A stretch of DNA of 64,000 nucleotides. Source: Sporosarcina cyprini (GTDB lineage: Bacteria; Bacillota; Bacilli; Bacillales_A; Planococcaceae). The number at the start of each line of letters is the position of its first letter. Positions within the stretch are counted from its first letter, which is position 1. A model generated the notes under the pieces. It ran no database searches. It had not been told where the DNA came from and was given only the letters and a program-made list of their open reading frames with translations. The translations under genes were made by a program, and so were the position numbers. Where the stretch lies: positions 1 through 64,000 of the forward strand of contig NZ_JAKMHX010000018.1 in NCBI RefSeq assembly GCF_022048975.1, read 5' to 3'. Below are positions 27,541-37,070 of this stretch, one piece after another.

Positions 27541-30136
27541 ATCTTCGTTTTTTCGCTTTCAACAGCTCTGAAACATGGCCGGACTCTTCCTGCTTTTCGT
27601 TCACAATCGATTCAGTCTCGCGTTTTTTCATCGGTTTCCCTTCGATAAGCCCAAAACGACGAATGGTGATATCAATGAAAAACAGCAGCATGGCGGCTAG
27701 TAATAAGTAATTTCCAATCGGCAATCGATTACCGCTTTTGAATGGATGCTGTCTGAAAACTTCTGCGGGATTTTCCACTAAAGGTTGCCCCCCAGTTTTT
27801 TCTGCAATCGTTTGAAGAAGCTTTGTATTTGGCTCTCCTGGTTTGAATTCGGCGCTATATGGTACCGAAATTCCTGCTTCGAATAAGCCGCCACGATCAT
27901 CCGTCACCCCGAAAAATACAAGACCGGGTTTAGACTCTAGTGTAACGCGTGTTTTCCCAGGTGCCAGCGGTTCAGTAGTAATAGGGATTTCCTCTCCCTT
28001 TTCATTCACTACGGCAATATCCAAAAACGCTGCTTTTCGAGAACTGTCGGTTACGGTATAGGTTCCTCCCCCATCATGAGTAATCATATAAGGCACGTCT
28101 TCGTAACTTGGTAATAGTCTGGAGATGGCTGTATTCCAAAACTCTGGGTAGTGTTCCCATCTGGCCAGATCGCCCGACCATTTGCCAGTTGAATCGGACA
28201 TAAAGGCGATTGTTTTTCCTAATCCATAACTCCACTCTGCCAGAACTGGGTCATTCTTTGGACTCTCCGCAACAACGGTCGCTGTACTTTTCGGCGTTGT
28301 GGCGATGTAAGCATTCATTTGAGGGACACCCTCGCGGAAGAGAGCCAGCCACTCAGGCACTTGATGGAAGGACATGTAGAAAGGGTCGTCTTCAATATAC
28401 GTCCTTGTCATCATCGTTGTTTCACGCGTCAGAATGGATGGGACTGTCGATTCATCAATGACATTATAAAAGCGCCCTCCCCCTTGCTCAGCAAGTTCTT
28501 CGAGCAAAGCACCATCCGCATCCGAACCGATGGCAACTGTAGTAAGCGTAATATTGTTCTTTTTCCCTTCTTCGATTATTTCCTCATAATCAGGAGGCAT
28601 CGGCGATTGGCCGTCTGTCATTAGAATAATATGTTTCCGCTGAAGTTCCAAATCGGCAAGATCTCCATACGCTTTCTCAACAGAAGGAAAAATATCAGTT
28701 CCGCCACCAACAGGAATAGAAAGGATCTTTTCCATGGCATCTTGCTTTTGTAAAGGTCCAACAGGTATCAATTCCCATATTTCATGATCAAACGCCGTAA
28801 AGCCGAATGTATCATCATCTCGTAGCAGTTCGACTGCACGAGCCGCCGCCTCTCTTGCCAGAACAATTTTCGATCCCGACATACTGCCTGATCTGTCCAA
28901 GGCGATGACCAAGCCTAAAGAAGGCAATTGCTCCTTCCCTTTGACTTCCATTTCTACTGGCAGAAGCCGTTCGATCGGTGATTTGAAATACCCTCCGAGA
29001 CCGAAGCTTTCCTGGCCTCCAACCATCATGAAACCGACCCCGAACTTTTTAACTGCCTGCTCGATTACGGTCATTTTCTGCTCCCCGACTAAATGGCCCG
29101 GAACATTATCAAAAATAATAGCACTATATCCAAGATAGCCGGAAAGCGATTCAGGAAGCTGCTCAGCAGACACAACGTCAACAGCCAAAGAGCGCTGATC
29201 GAGCAATGGCGGTATAGCAGATGGGTTATCTTCTGTTTCGACTACTAAAATATGCGGCGATTTCTCAAGCATCGTCACAGAAAGCATTTTGTTGTTTTCC
29301 AGGAAGCCATCGTCCGGAACGATGAGCTTCGCTTCATATTTTAATAAACCCTTTCCAGAAGCCGTCGTTTTAAAGGAGAAAGCATTTTTCCCTTCATCTA
29401 ATTGAACCATTTCACTAAGAACCTCTTCATCGTTCCGATAGATGATCACTTGGCCATTCGTTGCCGTAGAAGATTCAACGTCCAGTTCGATGAATTGCTG
29501 CTCCCCTTCATAAGCCGTTTTCGGTGTTTCAAACTTAGTAATAGAGGCGTCCTTACGATTGGATCGATTGAGCAGTACCGTATCAATTTCTACTCTTCCG
29601 CCCTGGTATTTTGGAAGTATCTCCTCCAGGGAGCCGTCTGTCTCCAAACCGTCCGTCAGTAGGACGATCCTTGTGGCAACGTCCTTCTTTGCAATACTGG
29701 CCGCCAGATCGATCGCTTTCCCAATATTTGTCGCGTCACGGTTTTCCATCGGCTCCATTTTAGGTAAATTAATCTCATTGTCCGTCAATTGAACATCCGT
29801 GCGGAATCCCCCTGCAAATGAATAAATACCGACGGTCTGATTCGATTTGCGATGTTGCAAACTATCGATGATCCAACTATCAGCCGTATCACCTGCATTC
29901 TCTATCGAAATGGAACGATCCACAACGAACAGCACTTGCTCTTCTGTATCGTGAAGTCGAAGATAAGGCACGGTTAATGCTAGAACAACACATAAGATCG
30001 TCAAGCAGCGTAGGATGAAAAGCACAACAGCTCTGTCTTTCACTTTTAACTTGGAAGTCTTCCACGCATACACCAGATAAATCACAATGGGAATTAGCAA
30101 TAAGAGCCACAATGGATGATCAATTCGAATATCCAC
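27539..30136 (-). CDS. Large membrane protein with two vWA-like regions and a GATase-like middle
   Basis: An 865-residue protein. Two N-terminal membrane helices (about 9-25 and 37-57) are followed by a vWA-like domain with the MIDAS start VVDRSISIE, a beta-rich part, a glutamine-amidotransferase-like fold (about 295-380, GVGFMMVGGQESFGLGG), and a canonical vWA domain with ALDRSGSMSG (MIDAS DxSxS) at about 415. A C-terminal membrane helix (about 815-833) and a basic tail follow. vWA domains bind partners through a metal ion. The start is GTG at 30136, ten bases after GGAGGTG, overlapping the upstream gene. It is the last gene of the eight-gene unit and its function is unknown. Confidence 0.85.
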   Translation of the reverse strand: MDIRIDHPLWLLLLIPIVIYLVYAWKTSKLKVKDRAVVLFILRCLTILCVVLALTVPYLRLHDTEEQVLFVVDRSISIENAGDTADSWIIDSLQHRKSNQTVGIYSFAGGFRTDVQLTDNEINLPKMEPMENRDATNIGKAIDLAASIAKKDVATRIVLLTDGLETDGSLEEILPKYQGGRVEIDTVLLNRSNRKDASITKFETPKTAYEGEQQFIELDVESSTATNGQVIIYRNDEEVLSEMVQLDEGKNAFSFKTTASGKGLLKYEAKLIVPDDGFLENNKMLSVTMLEKSPHILVVETEDNPSAIPPLLDQRSLAVDVVSAEQLPESLSGYLGYSAIIFDNVPGHLVGEQKMTVIEQAVKKFGVGFMMVGGQESFGLGGYFKSPIERLLPVEMEVKGKEQLPSLGLVIALDRSGSMSGSKIVLAREAAARAVELLRDDDTFGFTAFDHEIWELIPVGPLQKQDAMEKILSIPVGGGTDIFPSVEKAYGDLADLELQRKHIILMTDGQSPMPPDYEEIIEEGKKNNITLTTVAIGSDADGALLEELAEQGGGRFYNVIDESTVPSILTRETTMMTRTYIEDDPFYMSFHQVPEWLALFREGVPQMNAYIATTPKSTATVVAESPKNDPVLAEWSYGLGKTIAFMSDSTGKWSGDLARWEHYPEFWNTAISRLLPSYEDVPYMITHDGGGTYTVTDSSRKAAFLDIAVVNEKGEEIPITTEPLAPGKTRVTLESKPGLVFFGVTDDRGGLFEAGISVPYSAEFKPGEPNTKLLQTIAEKTGGQPLVENPAEVFRQHPFKSGNRLPIGNYLLLAAMLLFFIDITIRRFGLIEGKPMKKRETESIVNEKQEESGHVSELLKAKKRR

Positions 30137-31886
30137 GTCTGCGTTGCACCTCCCATTCCATTACGAGGAGAAGAAGAATAGGTAAAAGAAAAATCCAACC
30201 GATTGATTTTTGCCCTACTTCTTTTTCATTTCCCTTCGATTCCATTCCAATCTTATACGATGTGCCATGCCCCAGTTTTTTTTCTTCCTGCTCGAGTTGA
30301 ACAGAAATAAGGCTTTCCCGCTTATTGTCGATAAGTTTGTATATCCCCGGTTTTTGCGGCGCAACAAAGTCAGTGCCGCTAGAAAATGACGATTCGTACT
30401 CATCTTCCGAATTGAAAATTTCAATCCCCTTCGTATCCGCATGAGACAAAATCGCTTTCCTTTGGGAAGGACTGAACGTTCCTCCTACAGATGATCCGGA
30501 GCGGAGCGACTCCGTCACACTCCAAAAGAATAGTGGAAAAGAGGGATGTAGCGGCCAGTCCGTCATCTCAACATCGGCTAAAACGACAATATCTCCACGT
30601 TTCGATCGCTGGATAAACGGCTCATCTCCAATGCTAGCAATGGTGTCCATTCCTTCGAATGGCGGATAGAGAGAACTGACATATACGTCGTGAATCGGCG
30701 CGATGGAAAACAGTACATCTCCATTGTCTTCTAAAATACCAGAAACCGGATGAGCATTTGCATCATTTCTGCCGATCAGCAAAATAGGCTGTTCCCCTTC
30801 CTGCAAAAAGGAAGTTTCATTCGACACTAAAATGGTAGCCGTATTTTGTCGCTGTTTCATTTCGTTAATTGAACCAGCCGTCACATCTATTCCTATCGCC
30901 TGAAACGCTTTACGGATTAATTCATGAAGTTGACTGTCCACCATGGCATCTGAAATTTCGTCACCTAGTAGAATAAAAGCTTCATTGTCTACATCATACT
31001 TATCATCAACAAGGAGTTGTGCCTTTAGAGCGATTTGAGAAGGCAAATCCTTAAAAGAGATCAATGTCTCTCCTTCACTCTTCAAAGTAAACTTCTTTGA
31101 TCCCAATTTTCCACCATGTAAGGCATCTGTGATCTGGATGGTTCCGTCCATTTCCTGCTCAGATTGATTGACAAGTTTGACAATCGCCTCTGTTCCATCA
31201 GCAGTTTTGACTGCTCCAAACTTATCAATCGAAACATTTGCAAGGTTTGGCTCGCTTGCGTGGACGTAATAATCGATCGCTTCATTTCCATCTGAGAAAA
31301 CGGATCGATCCAAGTAATCAGTAAAAATATGGACAGTCGCAGATTGGTCGGCTACAACCGATTTCATGAACTCCAGTGTTCTGCCCATGTTTTCATGATC
31401 GTATGTAACCGACAACTTTCCAATGGAAGCCTCAATGACTTCCGGGTTAGTTTCATCACGCAGCACCAATTCCGGCTCCTTGCCTGTCGTGATGATAGTT
31501 ATTGCATTCCCTTTATTGTCTTCGGCTAATTGGGTCATTTCTTGCTTATTCACATCAAAAATGGATGCTCCATCTTCTCCGGCAAGCATACTAGCCGAAG
31601 TATCAACAACAAAAATGATTTGTCTTCCCGCTGCTTGTTCCGATTTCACAAAAGGTCCCAGTAAAACAAATAGAAGAAGAAGGAGCGCGGCCATTTGCAA
31701 ATAAAATAAAGCGTTTTGCTGCAAGTTTTTTAAGAAAGGGGATGCTTTCGTTTCTCGCATGGATTGCTCCCAAAAGAGAGTTGAAGAAATTGTCCGAGTC
31801 TCATACCGCTTTCTGAAGAAATAATAGAGCAGGACAGCCAAAGGAAAAATGACTGTCCAGCTATTCACTACATGACTAAACCCCAC
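30120..31886 (-). CDS. BatA-like membrane protein with vWA domain
   Basis: A 588-residue protein with the BatA N-terminal arrangement: two hydrophobic helices (about 8-23 and 62-81) around the KNLQQNALFYLQ linker, then a vWA domain opening with VVDTSASM (MIDAS), a long beta-rich extracellular or periplasm-facing region, and a final membrane helix near the C-terminus (about 560-577). GTG at 31886 is the start, about ten bases after GGAG. Its end overlaps the 865-residue partner gene by 17 bases. In other bacteria, proteins of this form work with MoxR ATPases and DUF58 proteins, as arranged here. Confidence 0.85.
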   Translation of the reverse strand: MGFSHVVNSWTVIFPLAVLLYYFFRKRYETRTISSTLFWEQSMRETKASPFLKNLQQNALFYLQMAALLLLLFVLLGPFVKSEQAAGRQIIFVVDTSASMLAGEDGASIFDVNKQEMTQLAEDNKGNAITIITTGKEPELVLRDETNPEVIEASIGKLSVTYDHENMGRTLEFMKSVVADQSATVHIFTDYLDRSVFSDGNEAIDYYVHASEPNLANVSIDKFGAVKTADGTEAIVKLVNQSEQEMDGTIQITDALHGGKLGSKKFTLKSEGETLISFKDLPSQIALKAQLLVDDKYDVDNEAFILLGDEISDAMVDSQLHELIRKAFQAIGIDVTAGSINEMKQRQNTATILVSNETSFLQEGEQPILLIGRNDANAHPVSGILEDNGDVLFSIAPIHDVYVSSLYPPFEGMDTIASIGDEPFIQRSKRGDIVVLADVEMTDWPLHPSFPLFFWSVTESLRSGSSVGGTFSPSQRKAILSHADTKGIEIFNSEDEYESSFSSGTDFVAPQKPGIYKLIDNKRESLISVQLEQEEKKLGHGTSYKIGMESKGNEKEVGQKSIGWIFLLPILLLLVMEWEVQRRRGYSN

Positions 31887-31900
31887 TTGGCTTTCACTCC

Positions 31901-32770
31901 CTACCGTACCCAGCCTACAAGTCGCATTTTCTTCGATACCGTATCCAAAATTCCATCAGCTACTTCTGCCCGAACGGTCTGGATGCCATATTTTTTGGCC
32001 AAACTTAAAAATTTTGATTCATGTTCTGATTTCCTGTCCATATATTGTTGTTTGGACCTTGGAGTCATCGTCACTTCCACCGCTTGCTGTGTCTCCATAT
32101 CTAGAAGACGGATATCTCCTTGAAGCTGCGGCTCTTCCTCGGATGGATCATGCACAGTAATCACACGGCAATCTCTGCAAATGCCTGGAAGCCTCTTAAA
32201 CAATTGCTCCCATTTTCCCAATGGTTCCAGCCCATCCGTAATTATAAATAAAACCGTGACCGCCTTTGGGATATGGCGTAGTGCATAATCTGTGAAATCC
32301 CCATGTAATGTCGGCTGTTCGATTTGGGTAATAAACTTTTTCAGAGCTGCGCGCTGCAAGGCTCCTTTTCTTCGAAAGAAATACTCTTGTTGTTCATTTT
32401 TCGTAGAAAAAGTAACCGTATCACCACTCTTTAAACCGATCTGACCAATCCCGATGGCGAGTTGCCGGGCAAAATCCCACTTTTGTTCAAAGCCCATAGA
32501 TTTTGTGGCGTCTAACAAAATGTGTATCCGCATTTCTTGTTCATCTAAAAATTGTTTAATAAACGGTTTGTCCGTCCGAGCAAACACATTCCAATCAATA
32601 TGCCTAAGATCGTCACCAGGATGATATTCCCGAAAATCAGAAAACTCGAGAGACGTGCCCGTCTTTGTTGAACGATGCGTTCCTTTATGATGGCCCAGGT
32701 ATCGGGAACGTGTCACAATTTTCAAAGGACCGAGACGGTTTGCGAGGCCATCTGGAAATAAATCCGCCAT
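31901..32770 (-). CDS. DUF58 domain protein (first copy)
   Basis: A 289-residue soluble protein with the DUF58 signature YHPGDDLRHIDWNVFART (about residues 49-66) and a degenerate vWA-like fold (HILLDATKSMGF). It has no membrane segment. DUF58 proteins accompany MoxR ATPases in almost all bacterial genomes; they are thought to be adaptors or substrates. The ATG at 32770 overlaps the moxR stop by one base (TAATG), so translation is coupled. Confidence 0.9.
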   Translation of the reverse strand: MADLFPDGLANRLGPLKIVTRSRYLGHHKGTHRSTKTGTSLEFSDFREYHPGDDLRHIDWNVFARTDKPFIKQFLDEQEMRIHILLDATKSMGFEQKWDFARQLAIGIGQIGLKSGDTVTFSTKNEQQEYFFRRKGALQRAALKKFITQIEQPTLHGDFTDYALRHIPKAVTVLFIITDGLEPLGKWEQLFKRLPGICRDCRVITVHDPSEEEPQLQGDIRLLDMETQQAVEVTMTPRSKQQYMDRKSEHESKFLSLAKKYGIQTVRAEVADGILDTVSKKMRLVGWVR

Positions 32771-33762
32771 TACAAGGCTGCTCCTTGCCGCGTTTCCTCC
32801 ACCAGTTTGTCAATCAAGCTGTCGACATTAATTCCTTCCGCCTCGCCTTCATAATTGACAAGAACTCTGTGCCGCAATGCCGGTTTTGCGACCGCTTTAA
32901 TATCAGAAATCGAAACATGGAACCGTCCAGCCATAAAAGCCCTGGCTTTCGCAAGTCGAATAATCGATTGCAGCCCCCGTGGCCCGCTTCCATACTGAAC
33001 ATACTTTGTCCACATGTCTCCGGTCTCTTCTTTCTCATATGTGGAGGTGACCAAATCGACTGCGTACTCAATCATGTCATCTGCAATGACAATTTCTTTG
33101 ACCATTTCCTGGGCAATACAAATCTCTTCTTGTTGCATGACTTTGCGGACAGCGATACTTCTTGCTCCCGTTGTGCGCAGCATGATCTCCTTCATTTCTT
33201 CCTTCGTTGGATACGGCAGAATGATTTTGCATAGAAAGCGGTCCATTTGAGCCTCTGGCAAAGGGTAGGTCCCTTCCATTTCAATCGGGTTTTGAGTGGC
33301 TAGGACGAAAAATGGCCGGGCCATCTTTCTCGTCTCTCCCATCACTGTCACCGTTTTCTCCCCCATTGCCTCTAGGAGAGCACTTTGTGTTTTCGGCGTG
33401 GCACGGTTTATTTCATCTGCCAAAACCATCTGGCTAAAAATAGGGCCCTCTTTGAAAACAAAGCGCTGGGTGCCGTCTTCACTTCTCTCCAAAATACTAG
33501 TTCCCGTAATATCCGCCGGCATCAGATCCGGTGTGAATTGAATTCTGGAAAAGGATAAATCCAAAACTTCGGAAATCGTGCGGATCAGCATCGTTTTTCC
33601 TAAACCGGGCAGCCCCTCCAGCAAGGCATGCCCGTCAGCTAGAATTGAAAATAAGGAGAATTCAATTGCCTCTTGCTGCCCGACAATAAATGTATTGATT
33701 TCCTCTCTTACTTCACTTAATTTGCTGCTCATTTCTCCAAACTGCTCAGGTGTGAATGACAT
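32770..33762 (-). CDS. MoxR-family AAA+ ATPase (first copy)
   Basis: A 330-residue AAA+ ATPase. Walker A is EGLPGLGKT, Walker B LADEINRATPKTQ, sensor ATQNPIEMEGTYPLPEAQ and the arginine-finger/lid region YGSGPRGLQSIIRLAKARA. MoxR proteins are thought to act as chaperones that activate vWA-containing partner complexes. The ATG at 33762 has GGGAG seven bases upstream; an in-frame upstream codon overlaps the preceding gene. Next to it lie DUF58 and two vWA proteins, the standard MoxR context. Confidence 0.94.
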   Translation of the reverse strand: MSFTPEQFGEMSSKLSEVREEINTFIVGQQEAIEFSLFSILADGHALLEGLPGLGKTMLIRTISEVLDLSFSRIQFTPDLMPADITGTSILERSEDGTQRFVFKEGPIFSQMVLADEINRATPKTQSALLEAMGEKTVTVMGETRKMARPFFVLATQNPIEMEGTYPLPEAQMDRFLCKIILPYPTKEEMKEIMLRTTGARSIAVRKVMQQEEICIAQEMVKEIVIADDMIEYAVDLVTSTYEKEETGDMWTKYVQYGSGPRGLQSIIRLAKARAFMAGRFHVSISDIKAVAKPALRHRVLVNYEGEAEGINVDSLIDKLVEETRQGAAL

Positions 33763-33779
33763 ATCTACAACTCCCGTTC

Positions 33780-35270
33780 TCATTCGATTGACGAAAAATA
33801 GTCAGATAGAATTCTTTGCAAATCCGGTGACAATTCCATCTTCTCTGTGCTTCGTATATACGAATCTTTATACTTGCCGACCACTTCTTCGTAAGGACGG
33901 ATTGTACCCCGTTCCACTAAATCATCACGTTCGTTTTCTTCTATGAAATTGCCTTTGCCCAGATCTCCCTTGACTGTTGAAGGGTCTCCCGAGGTACCAA
34001 ATCGGTCAAACGGTATGGACAGAAGATCACGGCCGCCTTTTCCAGTGCCTGCCCCGTTTCCTCCTGAGCCTCCGCCTGATCCTGAGCCAGACCCTTGGCC
34101 TTGACCTTGACCCTGGCCTTGGCCTTGGCCTTGACCCTGGCCTGACCCTTGACCTTGGCCTTGACCCTGGCCTTGACCCTGGCCCTGGCCTTGACCCTGG
34201 CCTTGACCCTGGCCTTGACCCTGGCCCTGGCCTTGACCCTGGCCCTGGCCTTGACCTTGACCCTGGCCTTGACCTTGACCCTGGCCTTGACCCTGGCCCT
34301 GGCCCTGGCCTTGACCTTGGCCCTGCTGTCCTTGGCCTTGACCCTGCCCTTGTTGTCCTTGACCTTGCTGACCTTGACCATTTTGTTGTCCATTCGGATT
34401 ATTGCTTGCTGAAGCTAAGGCAGGTAAGGATGGCGCTTTGCCGATTTTATTTAATGCGCTTTGTGTCTCACCTGTCTTCCGAGCTAATTTATCCGTAAGG
34501 TTTTGGAGGTCCTCCAGTTCTTTCTTTTCGTCAGCTGTCAATCCGTCTGAATCCGCGGAAGTAGATTGACTCTTCTCTGCGAGACGCTGTTCCTTTAATT
34601 TTAATTCCTTTTGTTTTTTTATTGCTTCTCTCAATAATTGTTCAGTCGTTTCGGCCTCCCGCAAGTTTTTTGCAAGGGATTCCAACTCCTTTTTGACTTC
34701 ATCTGTCTTTTGCTTTTTGGCCAGCTCTTCAATTTCTTTCGTAAACTCTTTCACAATTTCTTTTTCGGCCATTTCCGATTTTGCCTCTAGCTGAGCTTCA
34801 GACGGAAACAGAATAAGAAGACTGAGAACGAAAGAAGCAATGCAAAAACTAATCAACATAGCACTATTCCATATCTTCTTTTTTCGTTTCTTGAAAAGTT
34901 GTAGAGCCTCATTTGATTGATTTTCCGCTTGTTGCACTAACAACCGGCCCATCGATGACTCTTCGACCCTTTCATCCACTGCCGTTACAAGAAGATTGTC
35001 CGGGAAATAATGATCCAGCCTCCATTTGGCCTCTTCGTATGTAACTCTTCGTAAAATGATATACACAATTGTAGCGGCAAGGACCAAGCCTGCTGCGACA
35101 ATTGCAAACCATGCATAGTTAGGGAGGACAAACAGCCGGGAAGAAACCATGACAATGACCGATCCTAGAACCGATAAAAACAATCCAGCCTGTATCATAT
35201 AAACAGTCTTTTCGAATTGAAGCTTCCTCTGGGCTTTGCGAATAATGTCACCCAATATTCCTTTCCGCAC
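33780..35270 (-). CDS. Membrane protein with coiled coil and long Gly-Gln tract
   Basis: A 496-residue protein. Three membrane helices lie at about 22-47, 53-75 and 135-155; a highly charged coiled coil (about 160-260, rich in E and K) follows, then a Gly-Gln dipeptide tract with a few Ser and Asn (about 293-400), and a conserved-looking 96-residue C-terminus (RDLLSIPFDRFG ... ELSPDLQRILSDYF). The plan recalls DUF4175-like proteins found in MoxR/vWA loci. GTG at 35270 is the start, nine bases after AAGGGAG. The tract is encoded by tandem 6-, 12- and 18-base units. Function unknown; the tract may be a flexible spacer or self-associating segment. Confidence 0.8.
   Translation of the reverse strand: MRKGILGDIIRKAQRKLQFEKTVYMIQAGLFLSVLGSVIVMVSSRLFVLPNYAWFAIVAAGLVLAATIVYIILRRVTYEEAKWRLDHYFPDNLLVTAVDERVEESSMGRLLVQQAENQSNEALQLFKKRKKKIWNSAMLISFCIASFVLSLLILFPSEAQLEAKSEMAEKEIVKEFTKEIEELAKKQKTDEVKKELESLAKNLREAETTEQLLREAIKKQKELKLKEQRLAEKSQSTSADSDGLTADEKKELEDLQNLTDKLARKTGETQSALNKIGKAPSLPALASASNNPNGQQNGQGQQGQGQQGQGQGQGQQGQGQGQGQGQGQGQGQGQGQGQGQGQGQGQGQGQGQGQGQGQGQGQGQGQGQGQGQGQGSGQGQGQGQGQGQGQGQGSGSGSGGGSGGNGAGTGKGGRDLLSIPFDRFGTSGDPSTVKGDLGKGNFIEENERDDLVERGTIRPYEEVVGKYKDSYIRSTEKMELSPDLQRILSDYFSSIE
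34071..34394. repeat. Tandem 6/12/18-base repeat tract coding for (Gly-Gln)n
   Basis: On the plus strand the tract reads as tandem CTTGGC, CTTGAC, CCTGGC-type hexamers, varying only at synonymous positions. All unit lengths are multiples of three, so copy-number changes keep the frame. It produces spurious open frames in other frames. Confidence 0.95.
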
Positions 35271-35287
35271 TATTCATCCATCTCCCT

Positions 35288-36136
35288 TCACTTCCGTCTC
35301 TTTGTGTTGACACGTAATTTTTTCACTGCGATCAAAATCGCGATAATGGTAATGACTCCATAAAACAATAGAAAACCAATCCAGATTGGAAAATCTACTT
35401 TTGTCATTTCTTGCACCATTCCTAGAACGCCAGGAGATAGAAAAGAAGCAAACAGGACACCAGGGTTAATGGATGCTAAGAAATGGCCAATATAAGATGG
35501 AGCTACAACGGCCCCCGTTTGATTCATCATTTTCATTTGCATTGTAATGATGAATAAAAAGCCGGTCACAACTGAAAGGAATAGCATTGTGCCATAGGTA
35601 GCGATCATGGAGACTACCGTTTTTCTAATTAGCGTTGAGAACATGACACCAATACTGCCAAAGGCGAGTAATATGACAAACAAGAATAAAAATATTTTAA
35701 TGAAATCCCATGGTGAAATGCCGCCAAACAGAAATACCAAACTATAAACCGGCATTCCCGCAATGATTAAAAATAGCAAAAATGCTACCGAGGAAAATAA
35801 CTTTCCTGAAATGATCTGAAACGAACTTTGCGACGTAGTCAATAAGATCGGTAGTGTTTGCTTTTCCCTTTCTGAACTGATTGTTCCCGCTGTCAACCCA
35901 GGGGCGGTGAACAGGACGAGTCCTAATTGAATGTAGGACAGGAAAGCGAAGAGCACAAAACTCTCACTCGGCCTGAAATAGGATGTACCCGATACTGTAA
36001 CTGTCATGAAGATGTATCCAAAGACAAATACGCACATCGCCAAAAGGAAAAACAGCATGCCGTTGAACGACTTGAACGATCTAAATCGTAATTTAAGCTC
36101 CTTGAAAAGAACCGGATTTGTACCAATCATTTTCAT
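35288..36136 (-). CDS. ABC-2-type transporter permease
   Basis: A 282-residue membrane protein with about six hydrophobic segments and the ABC-2 motif region SSEREKQTLPILLTTSQSSFQII, which is diagnostic of NatB/GldF-like permeases. It would pair with the ATPase encoded just upstream (one-base gap) to form an exporter or to drive the membrane complex of this operon. The substrate is unknown. It starts at the ATG at 36136. Confidence 0.88.
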   Translation of the reverse strand: MKMIGTNPVLFKELKLRFRSFKSFNGMLFFLLAMCVFVFGYIFMTVTVSGTSYFRPSESFVLFAFLSYIQLGLVLFTAPGLTAGTISSEREKQTLPILLTTSQSSFQIISGKLFSSVAFLLFLIIAGMPVYSLVFLFGGISPWDFIKIFLFLFVILLAFGSIGVMFSTLIRKTVVSMIATYGTMLFLSVVTGFLFIITMQMKMMNQTGAVVAPSYIGHFLASINPGVLFASFLSPGVLGMVQEMTKVDFPIWIGFLLFYGVITIIAILIAVKKLRVNTKRRK

Positions 36137-36137
36137 T

Positions 36138-37070
36138 TCACTCGGCTCCTTTCGTTATTTCCATAAAGACGTCCTCGAGATTCGTCACATGTTCCATGAA
36201 TGAGACAATCGGAATTTCCTTTTTGACTGCTTGTTGCAGTAAAGAGATTTGACTTTCTTCATTCCCAACATACTTAAACGTGATTCCATCCCCTGTTTCA
36301 AGCATCTCAATAGTAGAAACATGAGGCTGTTCTTCAAAAAATGACAACGTCCTGCTGACTGCATCAACTGGCACTTTGACTGTAATTACTTTTTCACCTT
36401 GAAGTTTGGCTTGGATTTCTGGTACGGAACCATGAGCGATCAATCTCCCATTATCGATCACTCCGATCTCGTCGCACATCTCTGCTAATTCAGGAAGAAT
36501 ATGAGATGAAATTAAAATTGTCTTCCCCATTTTTTTTAGCGTTTTTAAAATATCCCTCATTTCCACTCGGGCACGTGGATCTAATCCAGAAGCCGGTTCA
36601 TCTAAAATGAGAACCTTCGGATCATGGATGAGACTTCGTGCCAGACAAAGTCTCTGCTTCATACCCCGCGACAGCAGATCTACGTAGGAATATCGTTTAT
36701 GAGATAGATTCACAAGTTCAAGCAATTGCGGAATTAGCTTTTTCCGTTCTTCTACAGGTATTCCGTAGCTGGCTCCATAGAAATCCAAATATTCATCTGC
36801 TTTTAATTGGTCATACACGCCGAAGAAATCCGGCATGTAACCGATCAATCGCCGGACAGCAGCCGGTTTTTCCCTCACATTGACTCCGTCGATAATCACG
36901 TCTCCAGAAGTAGCTTCCAATAAAGTCGACATGATGAGGAAAGTAGTCGACTTCCCGGCGCCGTTCGCACCAACGAAGCCGAAGACTGTGCCTTCATGTA
37001 AAGTTAAATTTAAATTATCCAATGCTGTAAAGGAGCCGTATTTTTTTGTGAGTCCTTTGATTTCTATCAT
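36138..37070 (-). CDS. ABC transporter ATP-binding protein (GldA/NatA-like)
   Basis: A 310-residue ATPase. Walker A is GANGAGKST, signature LSRGMKQRLCLARSL (LSRGM in place of LSGGQ, a common NatA/GldA variant), Walker B VLILDEPASGLDP and the H-loop ISSHILPE. A roughly 80-residue C-terminal extension is family typical. It begins within the last bases of the upstream gene (ATGA overlap) and pairs with the ABC-2 permease that follows. Confidence 0.93.
   Translation of the reverse strand: MIEIKGLTKKYGSFTALDNLNLTLHEGTVFGFVGANGAGKSTTFLIMSTLLEATSGDVIIDGVNVREKPAAVRRLIGYMPDFFGVYDQLKADEYLDFYGASYGIPVEERKKLIPQLLELVNLSHKRYSYVDLLSRGMKQRLCLARSLIHDPKVLILDEPASGLDPRARVEMRDILKTLKKMGKTILISSHILPELAEMCDEIGVIDNGRLIAHGSVPEIQAKLQGEKVITVKVPVDAVSRTLSFFEEQPHVSTIEMLETGDGITFKYVGNEESQISLLQQAVKKEIPIVSFMEHVTNLEDVFMEITKGAE

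Noticed and set aside
34071..34394. Possible CRISPR array
   Set aside because: The repeats are contiguous 6/12/18-base units without unique spacers and lie inside a coding frame.
33941..34498. Long open frames on both strands over the Gly-Gln tract (Leu-Thr-Leu-Ala and Lys-Ala-Arg-Val repeats)
   Set aside because: They arise because the tandem hexamers contain no stop in several frames; only the minus-strand Gly-Gln frame has membrane helices, a ribosome site and normal flanking protein sequence.
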